Shown in pieces: positions 15,750 to 24,107 of a DNA stretch of 46,600 bases. How positions within the stretch are numbered: the first letter of the stretch is position 1; each line of letters opens with the position of its first letter. The notes under the pieces were generated by a model. It made no database searches. It saw nothing but the letters and a program-made list of their open reading frames with translations, and had not been told where the DNA came from. The DNA comes from DATDMG01 sp036518955 (GTDB taxonomy: Bacteria; Actinomycetota; Actinomycetes; Actinomycetales; Kineosporiaceae). The stretch covers positions 1 to 46,600 of the forward strand of contig DATDMG010000170.1 in the NCBI GenBank assembly GCA_036518955.1. The letters are read 5' to 3'. Both the position numbers and the translations under genes were made by a program.

Positions 15750-16199
15750 ATGCCGACCGACGAGGCGAGCCGCACGGTGGAGGTGACCGCGTCCTTCGAC
15801 CAGGTGCTGGCGACCATCCGGGACGTCGGGTCGCAGGTGACCTGGGTGCCGGAGATCCTCCAGGCCGAGGTGCTCCAGGAGTACGAGGGCGGGCTCCCCG
15901 CGACCGCACACTTCAGGGCGCAGGCGCCGGTCGGTACCGACGAGTACACGCTCGAGTACGAGCACTCGGCCGACGGCATGACCTGGTCGCTGGTGTCCGG
16001 GCGGCTGCAGACCGGGCAGGACGGCGCGTACGCCGTCCGGGCGGTGGACGACGGCAGGACGGCGGTGACCTTCCGGCTGCGGATCAGCCACCACCTGCCC
16101 CTGCCCGGATTCGTCCGGTCACGGGTGATCAAAGGACTGGTCGACAGCACGCTGAACGGGCTGAAGAACCACCTCGAGAACGGTACGCCAGCCCGCTGA
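15750..16199 (+). CDS. SRPBCC-superfamily (polyketide cyclase/START-like) protein
   Basis: A 149-residue soluble protein with the helix-grip fold pattern: SRTVEVTASFDQVLATIRDV at the start, WVPEILQAEVLQE, an extended beta-sheet region, and a long C-terminal helix (VIKGLVDSTLNGLKNHLENG). Such proteins bind lipids or other hydrophobic ligands; actinobacterial members next to lipid genes are common. The ATG at 15750 has an AAGGAGGGACG ribosome site 13 bp after the WS/DGAT stop, so co-transcription and a role in handling acyl or neutral-lipid intermediates are plausible. No catalytic residues can be named. Confidence 0.85.
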   Translation: MPTDEASRTVEVTASFDQVLATIRDVGSQVTWVPEILQAEVLQEYEGGLPATAHFRAQAPVGTDEYTLEYEHSADGMTWSLVSGRLQTGQDGAYAVRAVDDGRTAVTFRLRISHHLPLPGFVRSRVIKGLVDSTLNGLKNHLENGTPAR

Positions 16200-16536
16200 G
16201 CGGACGGCAACGCGCCGCCGGCCGCCGCGGAACCCCTTGTGCGGCAACGCGTCCAGCTCTCCGGAGAGCCGCGATCCCAGCATCGGAGATCCACCGGGAG
16301 GTGTTGAAGAACCGGTGACCGGTGGATGAGCGCGCCGGGTCGCGGGGGCATCCGGGCCATGTTGTCTTCCTGCGTGCCGGGGGGCCACAATGGCCGAGCC
16401 GACCCGTGGACCGACCGCGTCCGACGCGGCGTCGGCACCCCTTTTTCCGCCAGCGCCGCCGGTCGGGTCCTGCGTCATGCCCGGTCGTCGGTGCCGCCCA
16501 CCCATTGGCCTTGATCAGTTGTACCGGGGGTTCCGC
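16200..16536. other. Intergenic region with several inverted repeats
   Basis: No gene is convincing in these 337 bp. They contain a perfect 14-bp palindrome GCTCTCCGGAGAGC (16256-16269), a 9-bp inverted repeat ATCCACCGG (16289-16297) with CCGGTGGAT (16319-16327), and GGCCA-CAA-TGGCC (16383-16395). The first probably helps end the WS/DGAT transcript. The others may regulate the fused transferase gene at 16537. A frame open from 16390 could lengthen that gene but has no ribosome site. Confidence 0.5.
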
Positions 16537-18492
16537 ATGACTGGCCCGCACCACGGCATCGACGCCGCACCGCCCGCACCCGGTCCCGGCCCGGATTCCG
16601 CTGCCGGTTCCGAGGTCGTGGTCTACTTCGGCGACGATCCGCTCCGGGCCTACCAGCTGCGGCAGTGGCTACCGGTGTTCGAGCTGCTCGACCAGCGCCA
16701 CCGGGTCGCCATCGTGGTGCGCGAGCCGTCGACCTACGAGGTCGTCGCAGCTGCGACCGTCCTCCCGGTGGTCTACCTGCCCACGTTCGGCGAGCTGACC
16801 GAGATGTACCGAACGAGTAGCGCCAAGGTAGTCGTCTACGTCAACAACTCTGCCCGCAACTTCCAGTCCCTGGTCGCCCGGTCGGTGCTGCACGTGCACG
16901 TCAACCACGGCGAGTCGGACAAGATCTGCATGGTCAGCAACCAGGTGAAGGCCTACGACCAGGTGTTCGTCGCCGGCGACGCGGCGGTCAACCGGCACCG
17001 GGCGACCTTGATCGGCTTCGACGAGGCCAAGCTGGTCCCGGTCGGCCGCCCCCAGCTCGACCTGCGACCCGCCCCCCTGCTGCCGCCGAGCCCGCGACGG
17101 ACGGTGCTGTACGCCCCCACCTGGGAGGGCGAGGAACCGTCCAACAACTACACCTCGGTCGACGTGATGGGGCCGCAGGTGGCCGCCGCGATCCTGGCGC
17201 TGCCCGACGTCCGGATGGTCTACAAGCCGCACCCGCGGGTCGCCAGCAGCACGACGGCGGGAATGCTGGCGGGGCACCAGGAGATCGTCCGGCTGATCGA
17301 GGAGGGGCGCCGGCGCGACCCGGCGGCGGCGCACGTGGTGGACACCACCTCGGACATCCTGGCGATCTTCCGGGGGTGCGACGCCATGATCACGGACGTT
17401 TCCTCGGTCGGGCTGGACTTCCTCTACCTGCACAGCGAGCACCCCCTGCTGATCACCGATCGGTACGGGGACCGCGAGCGGTTGCGCCGGAACGCGCCGG
17501 TCAGCCGGTGCGCGGACGTCGTCGAGCCCGGCGACCTGCCGGGCCTGGCCCGGCTGCTCGCCGCCCGGCTGGACCACGACGAGCATCGGGCCGCACGGAG
17601 GGCGATGCGCCGCTACTACTTCGGCGCCCGCGAGGTCGGGGAGAGCACCCAGCGGTTCATCGAGGCCATCAGCGATGCGATCGCGCTGCGTGACCAGCAG
17701 GTGCGCCACCGGGCGCAGGGGGAACCCGGCCCCGCGCCGTCACGGCCCGAGGCCGGGACGCCCGCACCCGCCGGGCCCGCGCCGCTCGATGTGACGATCC
17801 TCGCAGCAGGGCTGGGCAGCCGGCTCGGGATGCCCTTCCCGAAGCCGCTGACGCCGCTCTCGGACGGCCGCAGCATCCTGCAGCAGCAGCTCGACAACCT
17901 GTACTCACGCCTGCACGACCAGGCCCGGGTGACGGTCGTCGTGGGCTTCCGGCCAGATCTGATCATGGCCACGGTGCCGGACGTCCGATATGTGTTCAAC
18001 GAGCGGTTCGACCGGACCAACACCTCGAAGAGCCTGCTCAAGGCGTTGCGCGCCGCGGGCTCTGGAGGAATGCTGTGGCTGAACGGCGACGTCGTGTTCG
18101 ATCCGGGGCTGCTCGACCGGGTCCTGGCGATGATCCGGCGTGACGTGAGCTTCGTGTGCGTGAACACGGCTACGGTCGGCGAGGAGGAGGTCAAGTACCG
18201 GGTCGATGACGACGGATTTGTTACCGTGTTGTCGAAGACGGTGACCGACGGCCTCGGTGAAGCCGTCGGGATCAACTACATCGCATCGGCGGACAAGCCG
18301 ATGCTCATAGCGCACCTCGAGGGCTGCACCGATCAGGACTACTTCGAGCGCGGGATCGAGACCGCGATCGCGGCAGGCCTGAAGGTTCGGCCGGTGGACA
18401 TCTCCGAGTACTTCGTCGTGGAGGTGGATTTCACCGACGACCTCGAGCGTGCCAACGAGGAGGTGGGCAAGACCGTCACGTCAGCCGCCTGA
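16537..18492 (+). CDS. Fusion: CDP-alditol-type polyol-phosphate transferase plus nucleotidyltransferase
   Basis: A 651-residue protein from ATG 16537 (GGGGG ribosome site). Residues 30-385 match the CDP-glycerol:glycerophosphotransferase (TagB/TagF-like) fold: HVNHGESDK near 125, LYAPTWEGEE near 191, YKPHPR near 229, and TDVSSVGLDFLYL near 286. These enzymes add glycerol- or ribitol-phosphate units to wall polymers at the inner membrane face. A Pro/Ala linker (about 395-418) joins a GT-A nucleotidyltransferase like LicC or sugar-phosphate cytidylyltransferases, with ILAAGLGSRLG near 420 and the metal-binding LNGDVVF near 517. The fusion suggests one protein makes the activated donor and uses it. 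A glycerophosphodiesterase gene follows 48 bp later. The exact substrate is unknown. Confidence 0.82.
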   Translation: MTGPHHGIDAAPPAPGPGPDSAAGSEVVVYFGDDPLRAYQLRQWLPVFELLDQRHRVAIVVREPSTYEVVAAATVLPVVYLPTFGELTEMYRTSSAKVVVYVNNSARNFQSLVARSVLHVHVNHGESDKICMVSNQVKAYDQVFVAGDAAVNRHRATLIGFDEAKLVPVGRPQLDLRPAPLLPPSPRRTVLYAPTWEGEEPSNNYTSVDVMGPQVAAAILALPDVRMVYKPHPRVASSTTAGMLAGHQEIVRLIEEGRRRDPAAAHVVDTTSDILAIFRGCDAMITDVSSVGLDFLYLHSEHPLLITDRYGDRERLRRNAPVSRCADVVEPGDLPGLARLLAARLDHDEHRAARRAMRRYYFGAREVGESTQRFIEAISDAIALRDQQVRHRAQGEPGPAPSRPEAGTPAPAGPAPLDVTILAAGLGSRLGMPFPKPLTPLSDGRSILQQQLDNLYSRLHDQARVTVVVGFRPDLIMATVPDVRYVFNERFDRTNTSKSLLKALRAAGSGGMLWLNGDVVFDPGLLDRVLAMIRRDVSFVCVNTATVGEEEVKYRVDDDGFVTVLSKTVTDGLGEAVGINYIASADKPMLIAHLEGCTDQDYFERGIETAIAAGLKVRPVDISEYFVVEVDFTDDLERANEEVGKTVTSAA

Positions 18493-18539
18493 GCGCCGGG
18501 CCCCCGCCCGGCGGGGGCGATCGGCGCGGCGGCCGGGAT

Positions 18540-19319
18540 ATGAGCGCCAACGGCATCTTCGGCTCGTCAGCTGTCCTGCTGGGCCACCGGGGGTGCGGGA
18601 AGGGAGCCGTCGCGGGGCACCGCGAGAACACCCTCGGGTCCTTCCTGGCCGCCCTGCGCCTGGGCATCGACTGGCTCGAGGTGGACGTCCGCCGCACGCG
18701 GGACGACGTCCTCGTGGTCACCCATAATCCCGCCCGGGAGGACGGCGCCTTCTGGGCCGACCTGACCGGTGACGAGGCCGTGGCATCCGGGGTGCTGCGG
18801 CTGGACACCCTGCTGGAGGCCCTTCCGCCCGGCGTGGGGATCGACTTCGACGTCAAGTCGTCGCTGGAGGACGCACCGCGTGAGCGCACCCTGACGACGA
18901 TGGGCCTGCTCGCGCCCGTGGTCCGGCGGGAGGCGCGGCAGCGGCCGGTACTGGTGACCTCCTTCGACGCGGCAGCCCTCGGGATCGCCCGCGAACTCGC
19001 GCCCGGAGTGCCGCGTGGGCTCCTGACGTGGGTGGAGTTCCCGGTCGGCCATGCCGTCGCGTTCGCGGCACACCTGGACGTCGACGTCCTGGCCCTGCAC
19101 GGCGGCTCGTTGCGGCCGAACAGGGTCGAGCCGGAGTACCTGCAGCCACCGATCGAGCGCGTCGTGGACATCGTGCACGCGACCGGCATGGAGCTGATGG
19201 CCTGGTGCCCGGGCACCCGCTTCGCCCGGGAACTGATCGCGGCCGGCACCGACGCGCTGTGCGTCAACAACGTTCCGAAGATCGTCAGTGAGCTGATGCC
19301 GGCGCTGAGCCGGAGCTGA
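18540..19319 (+). CDS. Glycerophosphodiester phosphodiesterase-family protein
   Basis: A 259-residue TIM-barrel enzyme without a signal peptide. It has the GDPD signature LLGHRG (His16, Arg17), HRENTLGSF (Glu29, Asn30), IDWLEVDVRRTRDD (Glu47, Asp49) and VTHN (His62), all of the usual catalytic and metal positions. These enzymes split glycerophosphodiesters to sn-glycerol-3-phosphate and an alcohol. Coming directly after the glycerophosphate-transferase fusion, it may recycle or trim the same polymer or supply glycerol-3-phosphate. A GC-rich hairpin at 18500-18518 sits between the two genes and could attenuate transcription. Confidence 0.92.
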   Translation: MSANGIFGSSAVLLGHRGCGKGAVAGHRENTLGSFLAALRLGIDWLEVDVRRTRDDVLVVTHNPAREDGAFWADLTGDEAVASGVLRLDTLLEALPPGVGIDFDVKSSLEDAPRERTLTTMGLLAPVVRREARQRPVLVTSFDAAALGIARELAPGVPRGLLTWVEFPVGHAVAFAAHLDVDVLALHGGSLRPNRVEPEYLQPPIERVVDIVHATGMELMAWCPGTRFARELIAAGTDALCVNNVPKIVSELMPALSRS

Positions 19320-19485
19320 CGCCCGCCGTTCGCCTCCCCGGATGAATCCGTGCGACGACGCGCCGAACCGTGGCCGCGTTCCACGCCCGGTCGTCTACGC
19401 TAGGCGCGCGCACGCCCCGCCACCGCTGGATCCTTGCCGTTCCACGGGGTGCCGGGCCGGTTCCACCACGTCGTTCGGAGTCCCC

Positions 19486-20184
19486 GTGTCCCTCTCCTCG
19501 CCGACCGCCCGTCGTCCACGTCCCCTGCCGCTCGGGCTCGCCGCGGCCCTGGCGGGCCTCGCCGGGCTCGCCCAGGCCCCCGCGTCCGCCGCGGTCCGCC
19601 CGGTCAACGCGCCGGCGGCGCGGCCCGTGGTCGCAGGCACCCGACCCGCCGCCGCGACGGCGGCCACCCCGCCGATCTCCGCGCTGGCGCTGACCGGGAC
19701 CGCGACCCGGGTGACCGTCCGTCGGATCTTCCGGACCGGTCAGGTGAGCTGGGTCAACCACGTCATCGACACCCGACTGGTGGACGTCGACGGCTGCCAG
19801 GCCCGGCGCTCGGCCACGGCGTGGCGTCGGCACGTGTACCGGTCGACCGTGTACGCGATCTGCCCCGGGGCCCCGGGGGTCGCCGAAGCGGCAGCCAAGG
19901 CGCTGGTCCGGTCCCGGCCCTGGTACCGGGTATCGGTCGACCCGGTGGCGATGGTGGGCTTCACCGTGCTGGCCGGCGTGCCGTCCGGCAATGATCGCGC
20001 CGTCCCCGCCGCCCTGGCGCAGCTGCCGACCGGTGCGTCGGTGTTCTTCGAGGGGGACGACGTCTCCCTCACCTGGGCCGGCCCGGGCGCGACCCAGGCC
20101 CAGCTGGACGCCGCGGTGGCCGCGTTCGCGCGCGAGCTGGGGATCCCGGCCACCCAGGTCACGGTGCGCCCGCTGGCCGGTTGA
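19486..20184 (+). CDS. Predicted secreted protein of unknown function
   Basis: A 232-residue protein from GTG 19486, preceded by CGGAG. A signal peptide is clear: basic start (ARRPRPLPLG), hydrophobic core (LAAALAGLAGLAQAP) and a likely cleavage after ASA at about residue 28. The mature part has an Ala/Pro-rich spacer and then a compact domain with two cysteines (VDGCQARR and YAICPGAPG), probably a disulfide. I recognise no family. An upstream in-frame ATG (19342) would place 48 odd residues before the signal peptide and is unlikely. A GC palindrome (GCCCGGCGCCGGGC, 20223-20236) after the gene may be its terminator. Confidence 0.7.
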   Translation: MSLSSPTARRPRPLPLGLAAALAGLAGLAQAPASAAVRPVNAPAARPVVAGTRPAAATAATPPISALALTGTATRVTVRRIFRTGQVSWVNHVIDTRLVDVDGCQARRSATAWRRHVYRSTVYAICPGAPGVAEAAAKALVRSRPWYRVSVDPVAMVGFTVLAGVPSGNDRAVPAALAQLPTGASVFFEGDDVSLTWAGPGATQAQLDAAVAAFARELGIPATQVTVRPLAG

Positions 20185-20323
20185 GCCCGCGGGCCGACGG
20201 GCGGCGTCCGGTCAGCCTTTGGGCCCGGCGCCGGGCACGGGGGCGTCGGACATACTCGATGACACACCTGCGCCCACCGCCGCGCCGGACGGCTCGGCGA
20301 CCGCCCGATGAGGGGCCCGACCC

Positions 20324-22798
20324 ATGACCGTCAGGCCAAGTCTTCGCCACCTTGGCACCACGATCGCCGACTTCCAGGACGACCTGCTCCACAACCTCTA
20401 CCTCCACCGCGGCACCACGATCGAGTCGGCCAGCGCGGACGACGCGTACCAGAGCCTCGCGATGACCGTGCGGGAGCGACTGGCGGCCCGCCGGGCACGG
20501 ACCGCCGCCGCGCACCACGAGGCCAACCCGCGGTTCGTCTACTACCTCTCCGCCGAGTACCTCCTCGGCCGGCAACTGGAGCAGAACGTCCTGTACAGCG
20601 GGACCGAGGAGCTCGCCCGGCGGGTCCTGGCCGAGCTGGGGATCTCCTACGAGCGGCTGGCGGCCCTGGACGTCGAGCCGGGCCTGGGTAACGGCGGCCT
20701 CGGCCGGCTGGCGGCCTGCCTGCTGGACTCGCTGGCCACCCTGGACATCCCCGCGGTCGGGTACGGCATCCGCTACGAGTTCGGGATCTTCAAGCAGGCG
20801 TTCGAGAACGGCACGCAGGCCGAGCTCCCGGATGACTGGACGTTCTACGGCAACCCCTGGGAGTTCCTCGGCCCCGACGACCGGCAACTCGTCGGCTTCT
20901 ACGGGCACACCGAAGCAGTGGCAGATGACCCGACCGGCAGGCGACGGAAGTGGGTGACCGACGAGACGGTCCGCGGCGAGCCGGCCCACATGCTCGTCCC
21001 GGGGTTCGGGACCGAGACGGTGAACATCATCCGACTCTGGCGGGCACGGGCCAGCCGGCGGTCCTTCGACCTGGCCCGGTTCGAGGCGGGCCGGTACGCC
21101 GAGGCCGTCGAGGCCATCGTCCGGTCGGAGAACATCAGCAAGGTTCTCTACCCGGACGACAGCACGCCCACCGGCCGGGAGTTGCGGCTCAAGCAGCAGT
21201 ACTTCATGGTTTCGTGCTCACTGCGGGACATCATCCGCCGGTTCCGCTTCCGGAACAGCGACTGGGACGCGTTCCCCGACAAGGTCGTGATCCAGCTCAA
21301 CGACACCCATCCGGTGCTCTCGGTCACCGAGCTGATGCGACTCCTCGTCGACGAACTGGGCGTGGAGTGGGACCGGGCCTGGTCCATCACCCGGCGGACA
21401 TTCGCCTACACCTGCCACACCCTGCTCCCCGAGGCGCTCGAGACCTGGCCGGTCTGGCTGCTCGGCCGGCTGCTGCCACGTCACCTGGAGATCATCTACA
21501 GCCTCAACGACCAGTTCCTGCGGGAGGTCAGGCAGCGGTCTCCCACAGACCTGAGGCGGCTCGCCCGGCTCTCACTGATCGAGGAGGGACCGGAGCAGCG
21601 GGTCCGGATGGCGAACCTCGCCGTCCTCGGCAGCTTCGCCGTCAACGGGGTCGCGGAGCTGCACTCCCGGCTGCTGGCGGGCACCACGTTGCGGGAGTTC
21701 AGCGAGCTGGAACCGGCGAAGTTCCGGAACGTGACGAACGGGGTGTCGCCGCGCCGGTTCCTCCGGATCGCCAACCCCAGGCTGGCGTCGCTGATCACCG
21801 CGCGGCTCGGCGGCGAGGGCTGGCTGCGCGACCTGGACCGCCTGGTCGAGCTGGAACCGCTCACCGGCGACGCCTCGTTCCTGGACCGGTGGGCCGACGT
21901 CAAGCGGGCCAACAAGGCGGACCTCGCCACCCACGCCGCCGCTGCCACCGGCGTCCGGATCGATCCGGACGCGCTGTGCGACGTGATGGTGAAGCGGTTC
22001 CACGAGTACAAGCGGCAACTGCTCAAGCTGCTGCATGTGGTGACGCTCTACCACCGCCTCCAGGACGACCCCGGCGCGCGGGTCGTGCCACGGACCGTCG
22101 TCATCGCCGGCAAGGCCGCCCCCGGGTACCACGCCGCCAAGCGGATCATCCACCTGATCAACGCCGTCGCGGACGTCGTCAACGCCGACCCGGTGACGCG
22201 CGGCCGACTCGCCGTGGCCTTCCTGCCGGACTACAACGTGTCGCTCGGCCAGCTGATCATCCCGGCCGCGGACCTGTCGGAGCAGATCTCGCTCGCCGGC
22301 AAGGAGGCCTCCGGGACCGGGAACATGAAGCTGGCCCTCAACGGCGCCGTCACCATCGGCACCCTGGACGGCGCCAACATCGAGATCCGGGAGCGGGTGG
22401 GCGCGGAGAACTTCTTCCTGTTCGGACTGACCGCCGAGCAGGCGATGGCTCGGCGGGCCGAGGGGTACGACCCGCGCCGGCACTACGAGGACGACGAGGA
22501 GCTGCGGCGGGCCCTGGACGCGATCGCCGACGGCCGGTTCTCCGGCGGCGACCGCGCCCGGTTCGCGCCGGTCGTCGACCAGGTGCTCGGCTGGGACGAG
22601 TACCTGGTGCTGGCCGACTACCGCGCCTACCTGGACGCCCAGGCGGAGGCCGAGCGGGCGTGGGCGGACCCCGACCGCTGGCGGCGGATGTCCCTGCTCA
22701 ACACCGCGCGCACCGGGTTCTTCTCCTCCGACCGCACGATCCGCGACTACATCGACCGGGTGTGGCGGGTGGAACCCGTCCCGGTGCCCCCACCCTGA
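20324..22798 (+). CDS. glgP: Glycogen/maltodextrin phosphorylase
   Basis: An 824-residue GT35 enzyme, the usual length for bacterial glycogen phosphorylase. It removes glucose-1-phosphate from glycogen or maltodextrin ends. Visible motifs are RFVYYLSAEYLLGRQLEQN, EPGLGNGGLGRLAACLLDSL, VIQLNDTHPVL, VKRFHEYKRQLL, and the pyridoxal-phosphate site EASGTGNMKLALNG with the Schiff-base Lys669. The ATG at 20324 has a GAGGGG ribosome site. It stands as a single gene ending in a strong hairpin. In this neighbourhood it would mobilise stored sugar for fermentation. Confidence 0.97.
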   Translation: MTVRPSLRHLGTTIADFQDDLLHNLYLHRGTTIESASADDAYQSLAMTVRERLAARRARTAAAHHEANPRFVYYLSAEYLLGRQLEQNVLYSGTEELARRVLAELGISYERLAALDVEPGLGNGGLGRLAACLLDSLATLDIPAVGYGIRYEFGIFKQAFENGTQAELPDDWTFYGNPWEFLGPDDRQLVGFYGHTEAVADDPTGRRRKWVTDETVRGEPAHMLVPGFGTETVNIIRLWRARASRRSFDLARFEAGRYAEAVEAIVRSENISKVLYPDDSTPTGRELRLKQQYFMVSCSLRDIIRRFRFRNSDWDAFPDKVVIQLNDTHPVLSVTELMRLLVDELGVEWDRAWSITRRTFAYTCHTLLPEALETWPVWLLGRLLPRHLEIIYSLNDQFLREVRQRSPTDLRRLARLSLIEEGPEQRVRMANLAVLGSFAVNGVAELHSRLLAGTTLREFSELEPAKFRNVTNGVSPRRFLRIANPRLASLITARLGGEGWLRDLDRLVELEPLTGDASFLDRWADVKRANKADLATHAAAATGVRIDPDALCDVMVKRFHEYKRQLLKLLHVVTLYHRLQDDPGARVVPRTVVIAGKAAPGYHAAKRIIHLINAVADVVNADPVTRGRLAVAFLPDYNVSLGQLIIPAADLSEQISLAGKEASGTGNMKLALNGAVTIGTLDGANIEIRERVGAENFFLFGLTAEQAMARRAEGYDPRRHYEDDEELRRALDAIADGRFSGGDRARFAPVVDQVLGWDEYLVLADYRAYLDAQAEAERAWADPDRWRRMSLLNTARTGFFSSDRTIRDYIDRVWRVEPVPVPPP

Positions 22799-22804
22799 GG
22801 CGAC

Positions 22805-22829
22805 CGCTCGCCGGACGCTCCGGCGAGCG
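22805..22829 (+). terminator. Hairpin terminator of glgP
   Basis: An 11-bp perfect stem (CGCTCGCCGGA with TCCGGCGAGCG) around a 3-nt loop, 6 bp after the glgP stop. There is no T-run, as is typical for high-GC actinobacteria. Confidence 0.7.
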
Positions 22830-22860
22830 CTGACCGACCCTGGGTGCCAGCCTGGGAGCC

Positions 22861-24078
22861 GTGACCACAACGGACGTCATCATCGGTGGCGGGGTCGCCG
22901 CGGCGCGGGCCGTGGCCAGCCTCCGGGAGGCGGGGACCAGCACCGACGTCGTCCTGGTCAGCGACGAGGACGTCGCCCCCTACGAGCGCCCGGAGCTGTC
23001 CAAGGGCTACCTGGCGGGCCGGACGGCACGGGGCGCGATCGACGTCCACCCGGTGGCGTGGTACGCCGAACACGAGGTCTCGTTGCGGCTGGCCCGCCGC
23101 GCGGTCGCGATCGACCGGCGGGCGCACGAGGTCGAGCTGGACGGCGGCGAGCGCGTCGGGTACACCCGCCTGCTCCTGGCCACCGGCAGCACGCCGCTGA
23201 CGCCGCCGATCCCCGGCACGCACCTGGACGGTGTGCTCCTCCTGCGGCGCATCGCCGACAGCGAGGCCATCCGGGCCGCGATCGCCGGCGGCGGCCCGCT
23301 CGTCATCGTCGGCGGCGGCTGGATCGGCCTGGAGGTCGCGGCAGTGGCCCGGCAGGCCGGCATCGACGTCACCCTGCTGGAGAGCCGGCCGACGCCGCTG
23401 TTCGGCGTGCTCGGCGAGCAGGTCGGCTCGGCCTTCGCGGCACTCCACCGGGCCCACGGCGTCACGGTCCGCACCGGCGTCGACGTGGTCGCGTTCCGTG
23501 GCAGCGAGGGGCAGGTCAGAGGAGTGGAGCTGGCTGCCGGGGAGCTGGTGGAGGCGGCGGCCGTCGTCCTGGGTGTCGGCGTCCGGCCGCGCACCGAACT
23601 GGCGGAGGCGGCCGGCCTGGACGTCGACAACGGTGTGGTCGTCGACGCCGCCCTGCAGACGTCCGACCCCGCGATCTGGGCCGCGGGCGACGTCGCGAAC
23701 GCCTGGAACGACTGGGCGGGCCGCCGGCTGCGGGTGGAGCACTTCGCCAACGCGACCGACCAGGGCCCGTTCGCCGCCCGCAGCATGGGCGGTTCGGACC
23801 GGCGCTGGGCGGTCCCGCCGTTCTTCTGGAGCGACCAGTACGACGTCGGGCTGGAGTACCGCGGCTGGGCCGATCCCGCGCGCAGCCGCCTGGTCGTCCG
23901 CGGCGTCCCCGAGGCCGGCCGGTGGCAGGCCTTCTGGCTCGACGCCGACGACCGGGTGACCGCTGCCCTGCACGTCAACTCCTGGGACGACGCCGACGCC
24001 CTGAAGCGGTTCGTCACCGAGCGCGTCGCCGTCGATCCCGACGCGCTCGGTGACGCCGCCCGACCGCTGCAGCCCTGA
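22861..24078 (+). CDS. FAD-dependent NAD(P)H:ferredoxin reductase-type oxidoreductase
   Basis: A 405-residue pyridine-nucleotide-disulfide-family protein without the redox-active disulfide. The FAD-binding Rossmann motif is at the N-terminus (DVIIGGGVAAARAVASLRE), then YERPELSKGYL, the NAD(P)H-binding loop (VIVGGGWIGLEVAAVARQ), and the second FAD motif WAAGDVAN. The C-terminal domain (PPFFWSDQYDVGLEYRG) is typical of ferredoxin/rubredoxin reductases of oxygenase systems. The GTG start at 22861 has GGGAG upstream. No ferredoxin or oxygenase gene is adjacent. It is convergent with hcp, 29 bp apart; a role as an electron donor for Hcp is possible but only a guess. Confidence 0.88.
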   Translation: MTTTDVIIGGGVAAARAVASLREAGTSTDVVLVSDEDVAPYERPELSKGYLAGRTARGAIDVHPVAWYAEHEVSLRLARRAVAIDRRAHEVELDGGERVGYTRLLLATGSTPLTPPIPGTHLDGVLLLRRIADSEAIRAAIAGGGPLVIVGGGWIGLEVAAVARQAGIDVTLLESRPTPLFGVLGEQVGSAFAALHRAHGVTVRTGVDVVAFRGSEGQVRGVELAAGELVEAAAVVLGVGVRPRTELAEAAGLDVDNGVVVDAALQTSDPAIWAAGDVANAWNDWAGRRLRVEHFANATDQGPFAARSMGGSDRRWAVPPFFWSDQYDVGLEYRGWADPARSRLVVRGVPEAGRWQAFWLDADDRVTAALHVNSWDDADALKRFVTERVAVDPDALGDAARPLQP

Positions 24079-24107
24079 GCGCCGCTCGCGTCCCGGCCAG
24101 GACGTCG

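Noticed and set aside
21572..22870. Long minus-strand frame opposite glgP
   Set aside because: Composition is typical of an antisense shadow (Val/Gly/Arg/Asp-rich, no motifs). GlgP on the plus strand is complete.
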